Shown piece after piece: positions 36,426 through 45,450 of a DNA stretch of 64,000 nt. The stretch covers positions 372,001 through 436,000 of the forward strand of contig NZ_JAINFJ010000003.1 in NCBI RefSeq assembly GCF_019966595.1. Reading direction: 5' to 3'. The notes beneath the pieces are model-generated. The model was not told where the DNA came from. It was given only the letters and a program-made list of their open reading frames with translations, and did not search any database. Both the position numbers and the translations under genes were made by a program. Numbering within the stretch: position 1 is the stretch's first letter; every line of letters starts with the position of its first letter. The stretch comes from Oricola indica (lineage in GTDB: Bacteria; Pseudomonadota; Alphaproteobacteria; Rhizobiales; Rhizobiaceae).

Positions 36426-37109
36426 TCAACCGGCCTTTTCGCTGGTCTCGTCCGGCGCGGTCATGCGATAGCCGAGCCCGCGAACCGTCTCGATCAGGTC
36501 GTGCCCCAGCTTCTTGCGCAGCCGGCCGACAAAGACCTCGATCGTGTTGGAATCGCGATCGAAATCCTGGTCGTACAGATGCTCGACGAGTTCGGTGCGA
36601 GAAATCACCTCGCCCAGATGATGACCAAGATAGGAAAGAAGCCGGAATTCGTGCGACGTCAGTTTCAGCGTCGTCCCATCGACCATGGCCTTGGATGATT
36701 TCGTGTCGATTGTAAGAGGACCGCACCGGATTTCGGAAGATGCGTGTCCGGCCGCCCGGCGAATGAGCGCGCGCACCCTCGCCAGCACCTCCTCCACATG
36801 AAACGGCTTCGTGACATAGTCATCCGCACCCGCATCGATGCCGGAGACCTTATCGCTCCAGCGGTCGCGCGCGGTCAGGATCAAAACGGGCATCACACGC
36901 CCGTCGTCACGCCAGCGCTGCAGGACGCTGATTCCGTCCATGACCGGCAGGCCAATATCCAGAACCACGCAGTCATACGGTTCGGTATCGCCGAGGAAAT
37001 GGCCATCCTCGCCGTCGGTGGCAGCATCAACGACATAGCCGGCTTCTTCCAGCGCGGATTTCAATTGTGCATTCAGCGAAGCGTCATCTTCAACGACGAG
37101 AATTCGCAT
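36426..37109 (-). CDS. feuP: OmpR-family response regulator FeuP
   Basis: A 227-aa regulator: receiver domain (1-115) with MRILVVEDDASL, the phospho-acceptor in YDCVVLDIGLPVMDG and VTKPFHVEEV, then a winged helix ending LIETVRGLGYRMTAPDE. The ATG at 37109 is preceded by GGGAGGG. It pairs with the kinase directly downstream, and the small exported gene upstream fits FeuN, giving a feuN-feuP-feuQ order as in Sinorhizobium. Confidence 0.88.
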   Translation of the reverse strand: MRILVVEDDASLNAQLKSALEEAGYVVDAATDGEDGHFLGDTEPYDCVVLDIGLPVMDGISVLQRWRDDGRVMPVLILTARDRWSDKVSGIDAGADDYVTKPFHVEEVLARVRALIRRAAGHASSEIRCGPLTIDTKSSKAMVDGTTLKLTSHEFRLLSYLGHHLGEVISRTELVEHLYDQDFDRDSNTIEVFVGRLRKKLGHDLIETVRGLGYRMTAPDETSEKAG

Positions 37110-37182
37110 GGTTACGTCCCTCCCGAGAATTCGCACCAATGCCACCGCATATCGACCTTACGGCCAATGCGGCGGCATCGGC

Positions 37183-37410
37183 TTATCCATTGACGATGAT
37201 TTCCTCGCGCTTCGGACGCTCGCCGTTCGCGCCGGGCACCAGAAGCACGATCTTGCACTTGCCACCGCCGACAGATTCCGCGCTTGCCAGCTCCGCACCG
37301 CGCTGAGCGGCAACCTGCTGGCCAACGGCGAAACAATTATCGGCGGCATAGACCGGCGCAGTGCCCAGCACCGGAAGTGCTATCAGCGCGGCCATGATGA
37401 AACGTAACAT
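37183..37410 (-). CDS. feuN: small exported protein, FeuN candidate
   Basis: A 75-aa protein with a clear signal peptide (MLRFIMAALIALPVLGTAPVYA) and a short mature domain with two cysteines (DNCFAVG, GGKCKIVLLVP) ending KREEIIVNG. In Sinorhizobium a small periplasmic protein, FeuN, encoded just upstream of feuPQ, restrains the FeuQ kinase. Position, size and export match, so the symbol is proposed on context. GGAG lies 10 bases before the ATG. The ORF overlaps a longer non-conserved leader that should not be used. Confidence 0.7.
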   Translation of the reverse strand: MLRFIMAALIALPVLGTAPVYAADNCFAVGQQVAAQRGAELASAESVGGGKCKIVLLVPGANGERPKREEIIVNG

Positions 37411-37463
37411 TTTTCTTGTTCTCCAACTTGGCTGCCAACCTACACAAGGGTGCCTGAACGGAA

Positions 37464-37491
37464 CATGAATGGATCGTTCGTTCCATTCATG
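37464..37491. repeat. 10-bp inverted repeat at the end of the GTA cluster
   Basis: CATGAATGGA (37464-37473) and TCCATTCATG (37482-37491) form a perfect stem with an 8-base loop, 20 bp past the stop of the last GTA-strand gene and 54 bp before the feuN start. No T-tract follows on the minus strand. It may insulate the two transcripts or be an operator for feuN. Confidence 0.4.
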
Positions 37492-37511
37492 CCCCGAAAA
37501 TACTCGACGGT

Positions 37512-37718
37512 TCAAGCGATGCGGCTTGATGCGGCGACGCGTCCCAGGATTGCGACGATTCCGGCGAGGGCCGAAACCGTCTGGAGGATCGCTTCGGTCA
37601 AAGCGGTCTGGCCGGCCGCGTCCACTGGCAGTCCGAACATCGCACCCAGCGTGGCCGCGACGCTTACCAATGCGCCCCAGATCGTCTTGGAAAGATACCA
37701 TGGCTTGGCTTCGTTCAT
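37512..37718 (-). CDS. small holin-like membrane protein after GTA g15
   Basis: A 68-aa protein with KPWYLSKTIWGALV at the start and two hydrophobic segments (about 14-33 and 40-60), the size and layout of class II holins. It starts 18 bp after g15 with AGGA before the ATG at 37718, so it belongs to the GTA transcript. In Rhodobacter capsulatus the GTA lysis genes are far from the cluster; here a holin-like gene is attached to it, but no endolysin follows. Similar small proteins occur in rhizobial phages. Holin function is inferred. Confidence 0.6.
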   Translation of the reverse strand: MNEAKPWYLSKTIWGALVSVAATLGAMFGLPVDAAGQTALTEAILQTVSALAGIVAILGRVAASSRIA

Positions 37719-37736
37719 GACAGTTCCTTTCACTTG

Positions 37737-40700
37737 TCAGGGAAGATTGACCGTTTTGCGGGCGGGAATTCCCTCGCCCACCGCGAGACTGATCTGCGCG
37801 ACCTCGACATCGAACACGCAATTCGGCGCATCGAGACCGAGCGACGAAACGGTTGAAGAACCGAGCATCAAGGTTGGATGGGTCGTTTCGGCCGAGAAGA
37901 CGACCTCGCCGCCGTCAAGCAACCGAACCGCGTAACGTTCCTCCTCTTCGCCGAGAGGCACATCTGAACCCATCCAGGAATCGCCGTCGGTTCGTGTTCT
38001 GCGGATCCATTCGATCGAGATTGCATCGCCGTCGGCGCGAGCCGCCCGCAGGTGAACTGGAGAGAGCGGCATAAGCGAGCGCAATCCACCGGTCGCCTCG
38101 ACTGTTTCGAAATAGCGGTCTGTAAAGGGCCGTCCGGCAACGCCAATTCGCATTTGCAGGGTCAACCCGATCTCTGCGGCAGTTATGCCGGCCGGAACCA
38201 CCGCCTCGTTGAGAAGGACTGCGCGAGCACCCGCTATCGCGCCTGCGTTCATAGCATCCTCAGTCCCGCCCTGACCGCGCAAAAGATCGGTCAGTCGCCA
38301 CTGGCCCGCCGACACCTCTTCGGCATTACTGAACTGCAAAACCTCCCAGGACCCGTTCGAGGATTCGACCGCGAGGCGGTTTCGTCCGGCAAGCAAAGCA
38401 GCCTCGCCGACGCTCTCGAAAGCCCCCGAAGGTATTGAGAGTTCCACCGGGTTGGCCCGGTCGATGCGACCGGAAAACCCACCGGACAGCGGTGCTGTCA
38501 GTTCGCCCACCACGGCGTTGGACAGTGTCCCGGTTCGATACTCGAAGCCTGACACGTCGGGCGAAACATAGATCGCCTGCATCCTTGGCGGTGAAGACCA
38601 CGCGGCAATCATGAAGCGCTGCTCCGGCGCGCTTCCTTCCGATAGCGGCAGATCGAGCAAGAGGAAATCCGGAACACCCGCCATGTCGCCGGCAACCTGC
38701 CCGCGTTGCGCTGGCAAAGCCGGTACGCGGGCATTGGCCGGCAGCCGCAGCACAGGCGCGGCTTCGAGACGCAACACACCGCCGAGGTCGCTGCGCGTGA
38801 CCAACCATCGTTCCGAGGGGAGCGATGCGAAGGCGAACACGTCGCCCGGTGCCAGATCGGCGTGCCGCCAAGGGAGCGAAAACCGCAACGTCCGGCCGTG
38901 CGCCCAGGCAAGAGCCAGGATCCGGTCGGCAACCGCATCGACCACGCTGGCGTCCGCGATGACCGGCAGTTCGATACGTTCCTGCCGGTCAGACCCGGTT
39001 TCCAGTCGGCGGGAATAGCTCGTCGCGGACCGGTAATCACTCAATCCGTCGCGATAGGACGCGACGATCTCGGTCGGCAACTCACTCTTTTGCGCCTCGG
39101 TAATGTCGCGCAATGCCTCGCCGTCGAGATCGGCGATGTCGCCCTCGTCGATTACGCGCGTCGCCGCCGCACCCTCGGCGCGCAAGGCAAACCCGGCCTC
39201 GCCATTCATATCGGAAGCTGTCCAGCCAAACGCCGCCGCCAGCGGCTCCAGTGCATCACGAACCGAGGCGGGGCCGGAAATGACCATTCCCTGAACGGTA
39301 TCGGCGATATCCACCGTCGCCGACCCGGCCAGCATATCGGATGCGACTTCGCGCAGAGGTGCGGTACCGAGCCGTCCATTCAACCAGTGCCCGCGCAGCC
39401 AATTGCCGCCATCGCCCCAGACATCTGTCGCCATCGGAAAGGCGGGAAAAGGTCTCGCGTCCCAGGCCCAAAGAAAGATGCGCGACAGGTCGATCATCGG
39501 CTCGCCGGTGATCCCCGAAAGAGGGTTGGCGATGCTCCCGCTTGCCCAATGCTCAAGATGCGCCTGCAGGAATGCCCGCTGCTCCGCATCGTCACGCCCG
39601 CCATTGGAAAACCAGGGGGTGGCGCTTTCGGCCGACTTCGCGTCCGTGAAGACATTGGGCTGGGTCGCTCCCTTGTCGATCGCCGGACAACCCAGTTCCA
39701 TCAGCCAGATCGCTTTCGCCTCCGGAATCCAGGCCGTTGCGGAGCCGCTTTCGGTCCCGCCGGTCCGCTCGTAATGGGTGTTCGACCACCATGCGACAAG
39801 GTCCTTGTAGCGATAGACCCAGTCCTTGCCCGCGAGTCCGTCCGCAATCGGCGTGCGGATTCGGTTTTTCCGATTGTCATCGGAGGCGTAGTACCAGTCG
39901 AACCCCTCGCCACCTGTGATCGCGGAACGAAACGCCGTACGGCCCGATGCCTGCAATTGACCGTCCGGGTTCGCACCGGGATTGGCCGCGTCTTCGTCGC
40001 GCCAGTCCGACAGAGGCATGTAATTATCGACACCGACGGCATCGATATTGGCGTCGGCCCAGAGCGGGTCGAGATGGAAGAGAACATCGCCGCTCCCATC
40101 CTGGGGGTGATAGCCGAAATACTCCGACCAGTCCGCGGCGTATGTAATGCCGCAAGCCGCGCCGACCGCCGTCCTCACCTCCGCCGCCAACGCCTTCAGT
40201 TCGGCAACGAAGGGGAACGCTCCCGTTTCGTCGCGGACCTGCGTCAGGCCCCGCATCTCCGTGCCAATAACGATTGCATCGACGCCTCCGGCAGTCGCCG
40301 CAAGGCTCGCATAGTGATTCACCATGCGGGCGTAACCTTCTGCTTTGTCGACGAAATCGGCGATCTGCGTTGCGGCCGCAGCCGTCTGATCCACGGTCGC
40401 CGGTTGTCCAGGCGCCGGATGGCAGGTGATACGCCCGCGCCACGGATATGCGGGTTGCATCCCTTCCGTCCAGGGATCGGGCAGCGTATTGCCCGCCGGT
40501 ACGTCCATGAGAATGAAGGGGCAAAGCGTAACCTTCAATCCGCGCGATTTCAGGTCGGAGATCGCGGCAATTACACTGGCGTCAGATGGTGTTCCGCCAT
40601 AAGCGGGTTCTCCGTTCGAGAGACTGACGACATGCACGTCCGGGTCGGCGCGCGCCAGTCCCGCAACGGTCCAGGCCTCGCTCTCCCCGCCGCCTGAGCC

Positions 40701-41564
40701 CGACACCACGCCCGGCCGCAAACGGCACTCACTTGCCCTCAGGTCGTCGCCAAACCAGGCGACGATCAGCGAGACGTGCTCGAGATTGGGACATATCGCC
40801 TGCAACTCGTCGATAGAGGCTTCCCAATCCGATCCGGCATGGAGAACGTGCCGGTTGATCTCTTTTGTCTCGCCCTTTCGCGGCGTCGCCGTCACGAGCC
40901 CGGGTGCGTATCCATGCTCCGTCGATCCGGGAATGACGCAGACAGCCCTGACCTGTTGTTCCAGATCGCCAACGGCACGAATGATTTCGATCTGGAACTG
41001 CGGCACGCGATTGCCGAACCGGTCCAGCGGCAAACGCTCGAACACGACGTAAGCCGTTCCGCGAAACGCCGGCGCGAGGCCCTCGCCCTGCTTGGCCTCG
41101 ATCAACGGATCGGGCTGCTGCGCTTCATCACCCGGATAGAAGCGCATCGTAATTCCGGTAAGGTCCAACTCCTTCCCGTCGGCCCAGACGCGCTTGATCG
41201 CCGAGACAGATCCCTCGCATAGCCCAATCGCAACGTTTGCGAAGTAGGAATAGGTCGTAACCTTCGGTCCACCCTTCCCGCCCTGCCGCTCGGTTCGCGC
41301 GGTTTCCTCGAAACGGGTCGCCCAAATCACCGTACCGGCGATGCGTGCATGTCCGAAGACACGCGCCATTGGCGAACCTTCTTCCGCTGTCAGCGGCCGC
41401 GCGCCGGAAAGCCGCGCGCCTTCGATATGCCGTGTCGAGTTGATCAGCGCCGTGTCAATTGCATAGCCGGCCAATGCGCCCGCAGCGGTGCCGACCGCCG
41501 CACCGGCCGCGCCGAAAGCACCGCCGAGCCATCCGCCCGCGGCCTGAAGCAACAGGGTTGCCAT
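37737..41564 (-). CDS. GTA tail host-specificity/megatron protein (g15)
   Basis: A 1275-aa baseplate protein. An Ala/Gly-rich N-terminus (GGAFGAAGAAVGTAAGALAGYAID) leads into the tail-hub-like part, a GTA TIM-barrel domain (~430-740; GDVLFHLDPLWADANIDAVG, IWLMELGCPAIDKG) of glycosidase fold, and a C-terminal receptor-binding region. It corresponds to rcc01698 and is thought to pierce or recognise the recipient envelope. ATG 41564 has GGAG seven bases upstream; a TTG just before it is less likely. Its start overlaps nothing: g14 stops 13 bp upstream. Confidence 0.93.
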   Translation of the reverse strand: MATLLLQAAGGWLGGAFGAAGAAVGTAAGALAGYAIDTALINSTRHIEGARLSGARPLTAEEGSPMARVFGHARIAGTVIWATRFEETARTERQGGKGGPKVTTYSYFANVAIGLCEGSVSAIKRVWADGKELDLTGITMRFYPGDEAQQPDPLIEAKQGEGLAPAFRGTAYVVFERLPLDRFGNRVPQFQIEIIRAVGDLEQQVRAVCVIPGSTEHGYAPGLVTATPRKGETKEINRHVLHAGSDWEASIDELQAICPNLEHVSLIVAWFGDDLRASECRLRPGVVSGSGGGESEAWTVAGLARADPDVHVVSLSNGEPAYGGTPSDASVIAAISDLKSRGLKVTLCPFILMDVPAGNTLPDPWTEGMQPAYPWRGRITCHPAPGQPATVDQTAAAATQIADFVDKAEGYARMVNHYASLAATAGGVDAIVIGTEMRGLTQVRDETGAFPFVAELKALAAEVRTAVGAACGITYAADWSEYFGYHPQDGSGDVLFHLDPLWADANIDAVGVDNYMPLSDWRDEDAANPGANPDGQLQASGRTAFRSAITGGEGFDWYYASDDNRKNRIRTPIADGLAGKDWVYRYKDLVAWWSNTHYERTGGTESGSATAWIPEAKAIWLMELGCPAIDKGATQPNVFTDAKSAESATPWFSNGGRDDAEQRAFLQAHLEHWASGSIANPLSGITGEPMIDLSRIFLWAWDARPFPAFPMATDVWGDGGNWLRGHWLNGRLGTAPLREVASDMLAGSATVDIADTVQGMVISGPASVRDALEPLAAAFGWTASDMNGEAGFALRAEGAAATRVIDEGDIADLDGEALRDITEAQKSELPTEIVASYRDGLSDYRSATSYSRRLETGSDRQERIELPVIADASVVDAVADRILALAWAHGRTLRFSLPWRHADLAPGDVFAFASLPSERWLVTRSDLGGVLRLEAAPVLRLPANARVPALPAQRGQVAGDMAGVPDFLLLDLPLSEGSAPEQRFMIAAWSSPPRMQAIYVSPDVSGFEYRTGTLSNAVVGELTAPLSGGFSGRIDRANPVELSIPSGAFESVGEAALLAGRNRLAVESSNGSWEVLQFSNAEEVSAGQWRLTDLLRGQGGTEDAMNAGAIAGARAVLLNEAVVPAGITAAEIGLTLQMRIGVAGRPFTDRYFETVEATGGLRSLMPLSPVHLRAARADGDAISIEWIRRTRTDGDSWMGSDVPLGEEEERYAVRLLDGGEVVFSAETTHPTLMLGSSTVSSLGLDAPNCVFDVEVAQISLAVGEGIPARKTVNLP

Positions 41565-41576
41565 CAATACACTCCG

Positions 41577-42026
41577 TCAATGATGGGGAAATGCAAAAAC
41601 ACCGGCCACGCGGCGGCGCCAATGCGGGACGAAGGGCGACGCCATGACCGCATGACCTTCATATGCATGTATGATCCGTTTTTCCGGCGCGAGCAGCGCC
41701 AGATGTTTTGCCGAAGCGGCCGCCTGCCATCGAAAAGCCAGGATATCGCCTGGGCGCATGTCGTTGACGTCGACAGTTGCGCAACGCTCCCGCAGAGCAT
41801 CCAGAAGAGGCTCTCCGGGCGAGGTTTCAGCCCAATCTGCGGAATAGGCGCGTGGGATCTCCAAGCCACTCCCGTAAAGCTCGCGCCAGATGCCGAGTAT
41901 CAGGCCCAGACAGTCGCAGCCGACGCCTTTTCGGCTCGCCTGATGGCGATAAGGCGTACCGATCCAGCCCTTTGCCATTTCGAGCGCCCGCGCTCGAGTT
42001 GCCTCATGGGATGAGCGGGCTGCCAT
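41577..42026 (-). CDS. GTA NlpC/P60-family cell-wall peptidase (g14)
   Basis: A 149-aa cysteine peptidase that opens peptidoglycan during GTA entry. The catalytic Cys is in KGVGCDCLGLILG and the His in SAKHLALLAPE. ATG 42026 has GAAGGTG seven bases upstream and overlaps the end of g13 by 23 bp; the longer frame would overlap by 65 bp. Equivalent to rcc01697. Confidence 0.93.
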   Translation of the reverse strand: MAARSSHEATRARALEMAKGWIGTPYRHQASRKGVGCDCLGLILGIWRELYGSGLEIPRAYSADWAETSPGEPLLDALRERCATVDVNDMRPGDILAFRWQAAASAKHLALLAPEKRIIHAYEGHAVMASPFVPHWRRRVAGVFAFPHH

Positions 42027-42897
42027 CGAAATCACCTTCGCTGTCGGCATAATTGAGTGCTGCGTCATTCCCGGGAATGTGGGGGAAACCCCGAAAGTTG
42101 AGTCCGTTGGAAAACTTCGCCCGACAGGTCCCGAAGCGTTTGTCGCAACCCGCTTCGACTGTGAAGGTATCGCCGGCCTCGATGCCGGACATGCGTGGCT
42201 CGAACAGCGTCATCGCATGTTCCCCGGGGGCCGTGCCGGCACGTAGTGTCGCCACCGTTGCCGCCGTACCCGCCAGAAGGCCGGACGTCCAGGACAGCCG
42301 CCCGTGCACGAACCAGCCTTCGTCATACCCGGCGAGCCCCACAACACGGAGTTCGCCCAACCCGCTTTCGACGACCGTTCCTGTCGCCGAAAAACCCGGC
42401 GTGTTCGTGTCGAAGCCACAACGCGCATCGCCAAGATTCGCGTCGCAGCTGCGTAGAAAGTGCCGGCCGCGCCGCTCGTCGAGCTTCGCGGACAGGCTGC
42501 GAAGCTCCACTTTGAACGCGCCGTCGATGCGCCGGATCTCGCCGACCGAATGCCGCTTCAGCAGGCCCGCCTGTTCCGGCTCGTCCCAATTGACCAACCA
42601 CTGCTCGACCGAAGCCTCGTCATATTTTCCCGCCTCGATATCCGCGTCGGAGATTCTTTCGGACGACAGCGCGCCACCCACCTCCGAGGTATCGCCGGCA
42701 AATCCGAGGCCGGACTCGATCGCGCCGGCAACGAAGCCCGTATCCGGTTCGCAGGTGATGCCGTCCACGATCAACGCGCGATCATGATCGGTGAAGCCGA
42801 GCACGACACCGTCCTTGCGGCGAACGATCCAGCAGAAACAGACGTTTGTGACGTCGCCATCGAGATGCTCCTTCAAAGACTGCGGCAACGCTGTCAT
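42004..42897 (-). CDS. GTA tail hub protein, DUF2163 (g13)
   Basis: A 297-aa protein of the DUF2163/BR0599 family, equivalent to the tail hub rcc01696. The N-terminus has CFCWIVRRKDGVVLGFTDHD. The C-terminal half carries a cysteine quartet, SCDANLGDARCGF and AGCDKRFGTCRAKF, that suits a metal or Fe-S site as in related phage hub proteins. Its start overlaps the g12 stop by 4 bp (ATGA). Confidence 0.92.
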   Translation of the reverse strand: MTALPQSLKEHLDGDVTNVCFCWIVRRKDGVVLGFTDHDRALIVDGITCEPDTGFVAGAIESGLGFAGDTSEVGGALSSERISDADIEAGKYDEASVEQWLVNWDEPEQAGLLKRHSVGEIRRIDGAFKVELRSLSAKLDERRGRHFLRSCDANLGDARCGFDTNTPGFSATGTVVESGLGELRVVGLAGYDEGWFVHGRLSWTSGLLAGTAATVATLRAGTAPGEHAMTLFEPRMSGIEAGDTFTVEAGCDKRFGTCRAKFSNGLNFRGFPHIPGNDAALNYADSEGDFDGSPLIP

Positions 42898-43502
42898 TCG
42901 AACACCTCCACCAGCTGGATCTCCGGAATCTCGCCTGCCGCGAACGCAGTCTGCGTCAGGGCAAGGTGCGCGTTGTCGAAACGCACCGGCACATGAAATT
43001 CGAAACCGGCGGTCACCACCGCCTCCGCGACCGGCGCGGTTTGCAGGGTGACCACGCCCGTCAGCGGATCGACTGTGTATTCGGCGCCCGGCAATTCCAC
43101 GCCATCCACTGCCACACGAACCGTGCCCTCTATCGGCTTGGTTACGAGACGACCTCCTCCGAGCGAAAGTCGATACTCGACAGTCTCGCTGTCGCCCGCA
43201 CCGATCGCCCGGTCGGTTGGCGCGATTGCCTCCCCCGGCGGCACGGAACCGTGATCGACCGGGTCTAGGAACCGGAAAGCGTTCAACGGCCCGCCGCGTT
43301 CCTCGAAGAATTCCAGCAGGTTATGCAGGTCGGCGAACGATTTGATTCCGGTGGAGATCGTGTAGCGCCGACGCGAGCGAGACCAGCGCGCATTGCGTTG
43401 TTCCAACCCCGAAGCCAGCCGCACGATCTCCACGCGCCTTTCCGGCCCGCCAGTCGCGCCGAATGCGAGGCGCGAAGGGAAAACCACGTCATGAAAGCTC
43501 AT
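42894..43502 (-). CDS. GTA distal tail protein, DUF2460 (g12)
   Basis: A 202-aa DUF2460 protein, equivalent to rcc01695, which joins tail tube to hub. Typical segments are FHDVVFPSRLAFGATGGPERR, SRSRRRYTISTGIKSFADL and FFEERGGPLNAFRFLDP. GAGG lies upstream of the ATG. It begins 9 bp after g11. Confidence 0.92.
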   Translation of the reverse strand: MSFHDVVFPSRLAFGATGGPERRVEIVRLASGLEQRNARWSRSRRRYTISTGIKSFADLHNLLEFFEERGGPLNAFRFLDPVDHGSVPPGEAIAPTDRAIGAGDSETVEYRLSLGGGRLVTKPIEGTVRVAVDGVELPGAEYTVDPLTGVVTLQTAPVAEAVVTAGFEFHVPVRFDNAHLALTQTAFAAGEIPEIQLVEVFE

Positions 43503-43511
43503 CGATCTACC

Positions 43512-44090
43512 TCAGTTTGCGCGCCGGCCACGCGCGACGGCACGCGCCAACGCCGCGGAAACCTGTGCTTCCGATTTGCGAAAGGAATTGGCATCCGGCG
43601 TAGAAATCGTGACGTTCACGGTCACTGAAGATGCACTCTCTCCAGCCGAAACCCCGAGCCGGCCGTCCGCCCCGCGGCTAAGCGGCAGGATCGCTTCCGG
43701 CCCCGCCTCGCCGGCCAGGCCGGTGCGTCCTCCGGACAGCGGGAAATACGCAGGAGCGGCCAGCACACCGCCGCCAGCGAACATCGTGTTGGCGCCGACA
43801 ACACCGCCCTGCGCAAAAGGCAGAACGCCCGAAAAACCTGCAAACGCCCGCGAGGCGAAACCGTTCAGCAGGTTCTGCAAAGGTGACAGCCCGGCATTCA
43901 AGGCGTCGATCGCCAAACCACGGCCGATGGAGCGAAGGGTGTCCTCCAGCGACCGGCCCGAGACGACGGCACCTTTCAGCGCGCCCGTCAGCGTCGAACC
44001 GAAGGACGAAGCCTGGCGCTCAAGTGTCTTCAATGCCGCTTCGAAGCCCGTGGTATCGGCTTCAATGGCAATCGTCAGTTGTTCATCCAC
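43512..44090 (-). CDS. GTA short tape measure protein (g11)
   Basis: A 192-aa tail tape measure protein, short as in other GTAs, which have stubby tails. Glycine-rich FAQGGVVGANTMFAGGGVLAAPAYFPLSGG and GEAGPEAILPL are the family signature. GTG 44090 was chosen: GGAG lies seven bases upstream and it overlaps the g10.1 stop by 8 bp. Equivalent to rcc01694. Confidence 0.9.
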   Translation of the reverse strand: MDEQLTIAIEADTTGFEAALKTLERQASSFGSTLTGALKGAVVSGRSLEDTLRSIGRGLAIDALNAGLSPLQNLLNGFASRAFAGFSGVLPFAQGGVVGANTMFAGGGVLAAPAYFPLSGGRTGLAGEAGPEAILPLSRGADGRLGVSAGESASSVTVNVTISTPDANSFRKSEAQVSAALARAVARGRRAN

Positions 44091-44292
44091 GGTTTGGCTC
44101 CTTACGGTCCGGATAGGCATTCATCAGGCTCTGGAGAGCCTGTCGTCCCGGCGCCTCCTGTGTTCCATGTCCGAAGGCCTGCATAGCGGCGCCCAATTCG
44201 CGCGGTGTCATCGCCCAGAATTCTGTGGGCGACAGCCGCATAACGGCGAAACCGAAGGCCATCGCCGCATCCCAGGGGAACTTCTCAGCCAT
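44083..44292 (-). CDS. GTA tail assembly chaperone, rcc01693 type (g10.1)
   Basis: A 69-aa protein of the phage tail assembly chaperone family with FPWDAAMAFGFAVMRLSP and FWAMTPRELGAAM. It overlaps the g10 stop by 8 bp and the g11 start by 8 bp. With g10 it forms the two-part chaperone system that loads the tape measure protein. Confidence 0.88.
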   Translation of the reverse strand: MAEKFPWDAAMAFGFAVMRLSPTEFWAMTPRELGAAMQAFGHGTQEAPGRQALQSLMNAYPDRKEPNRG

Positions 44293-44602
44293 CGCCACCA
44301 AACGTCGCCTGCAATAGGTCCGAGACGATCAGGGCGTAGCCCGCCGCGCCGCCCTCAGCCTGCATCTCGGCCACTTCTTCGCGATTGAAGGTGTGGCCCG
44401 CACCCTTCAGCCCGGCGTGAATGATAGTCAGCAGGTCGTCGGCCGACAGCTTTCCCGACGAGAAGCGCTGCGTGAGCGCGGTCAGATCGTCCGCGCCGAA
44501 ATGCGCTTCGAGTTCGGCGAGAGCACCAAGCGTCAGGCACAAGGCCCGCTCCTTGCCTCCAAGATCGGCGGAAATTTCCCCGCGCTTCCTGTTGATCAGC
44601 AT
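44285..44602 (-). CDS. GTA gp10-like tail assembly protein (g10)
   Basis: A 105-aa protein of the GTA_gp10/phage TAC type: NRKRGEISADLGGKERALCL and LGALAELEAHFGADDLTAL. ATG 44602 shares one base with the g9 stop (TGATG), so the two are translationally coupled; longer readings extend into g9 and are not conserved. Equivalent to rcc01692. Confidence 0.88.
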   Translation of the reverse strand: MLINRKRGEISADLGGKERALCLTLGALAELEAHFGADDLTALTQRFSSGKLSADDLLTIIHAGLKGAGHTFNREEVAEMQAEGGAAGYALIVSDLLQATFGGDG

Positions 44603-45009
44603 CAGGCGGCTCCGAATGTCAGTTCCGAGCCGGATTCCAGCGCGATATCGAAGGTGACCTCTCCGTCGTGATTGCCGGAATAGTCCAGCGACGTGATCTG
44701 GAAACCGCCCTCGATAGTGCCAAAATCGGGGATGACCAGCTGACACGTCGTCACCGCCCCGGCGAAGAAGGCCGCGCGCACGAGTTCATCGGAAGACGCA
44801 TCCTTGAAGATGCCTGCGGCCGATATCGATGCCCGCTGGATACCTGCACCGTCGAGCAATTCGCGCCAGCGCCCCGCCGACTGCGAATCCGTGATGTCGA
44901 CCGACTGTGCGTTGAAGCTGATGCGCTTCGACCGAAGCCCGGCGACGGTCGCAAACGCAGCGCCGTCCCAAAATTTCAAAAGCAGATCCTTGCCGCGTTG
45001 CGATGCCAT
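44602..45009 (-). CDS. GTA major tail tube protein, TP901-1 family (g9)
   Basis: A 135-aa major tail protein, the building block of the tail tube. It begins SQRGKDLLLKFWDGAAF and contains the conserved ITDSQSAGRWRELLDGAG. GGAG lies nine bases upstream of the ATG. Equivalent to rcc01691. Confidence 0.93.
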   Translation of the reverse strand: MASQRGKDLLLKFWDGAAFATVAGLRSKRISFNAQSVDITDSQSAGRWRELLDGAGIQRASISAAGIFKDASSDELVRAAFFAGAVTTCQLVIPDFGTIEGGFQITSLDYSGNHDGEVTFDIALESGSELTFGAA

Positions 45010-45042
45010 CGCCGCGTCTCCTGTGTTCGGTTTTGAGTGAGA

Positions 45043-45450
45043 TCAGACGGGTTCAGTCAAGGCGCGAAACCGAAGCACCGCGCGCCAGGCGCGATCCAAC
45101 GGCTCATAGCCGTGCTCGTTCGAAATGATCCTGAACGAGACAACCCGGGTGTCGCCGAATGAGCCTTCGAGAGACGAAAGAGCCGTCGTCACGCGTTCCG
45201 CAAGCGCGAGCACTTCGGAGCGACTTTTTTCCCGCGACCAGCAGCGCATTGTGACGAGATGCTCCTCACCCGCCCGGTCGTCAGTGCTCCAGTCCTGCGC
45301 GCTGGTCCGGCCGATTGCGACGAAAGGAAATTCCAGCTCGGGCGGCACCCGATCGAGGATGCGCTCCGCGCCGCCCAGCAGCGCGACGAGTTCAGCGTCG
45401 GCCTTCAGGGCCGCGACCATGGCCGCCTGAAGATCATGCGCGGCGCTCAT
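45043..45450 (-). CDS. GTA DUF3168 tail completion protein (g8)
   Basis: A 135-aa DUF3168 protein (tail terminator class): HDLQAAMVAALKADAELVALLGG, RILDRVPPELEFPFVAIG and SFRIISNEHGYEPLDRAWRAVLRF. ATG 45450 overlaps the end of the small 48-aa gene by 17 bp. Equivalent to rcc01690. Confidence 0.92.
   Translation of the reverse strand: MSAAHDLQAAMVAALKADAELVALLGGAERILDRVPPELEFPFVAIGRTSAQDWSTDDRAGEEHLVTMRCWSREKSRSEVLALAERVTTALSSLEGSFGDTRVVSFRIISNEHGYEPLDRAWRAVLRFRALTEPV

Noticed and set aside
38706-40697. 663-codon open frame opposite GTA g15
   Set aside because: Antisense of g15, Arg-rich, no domain.
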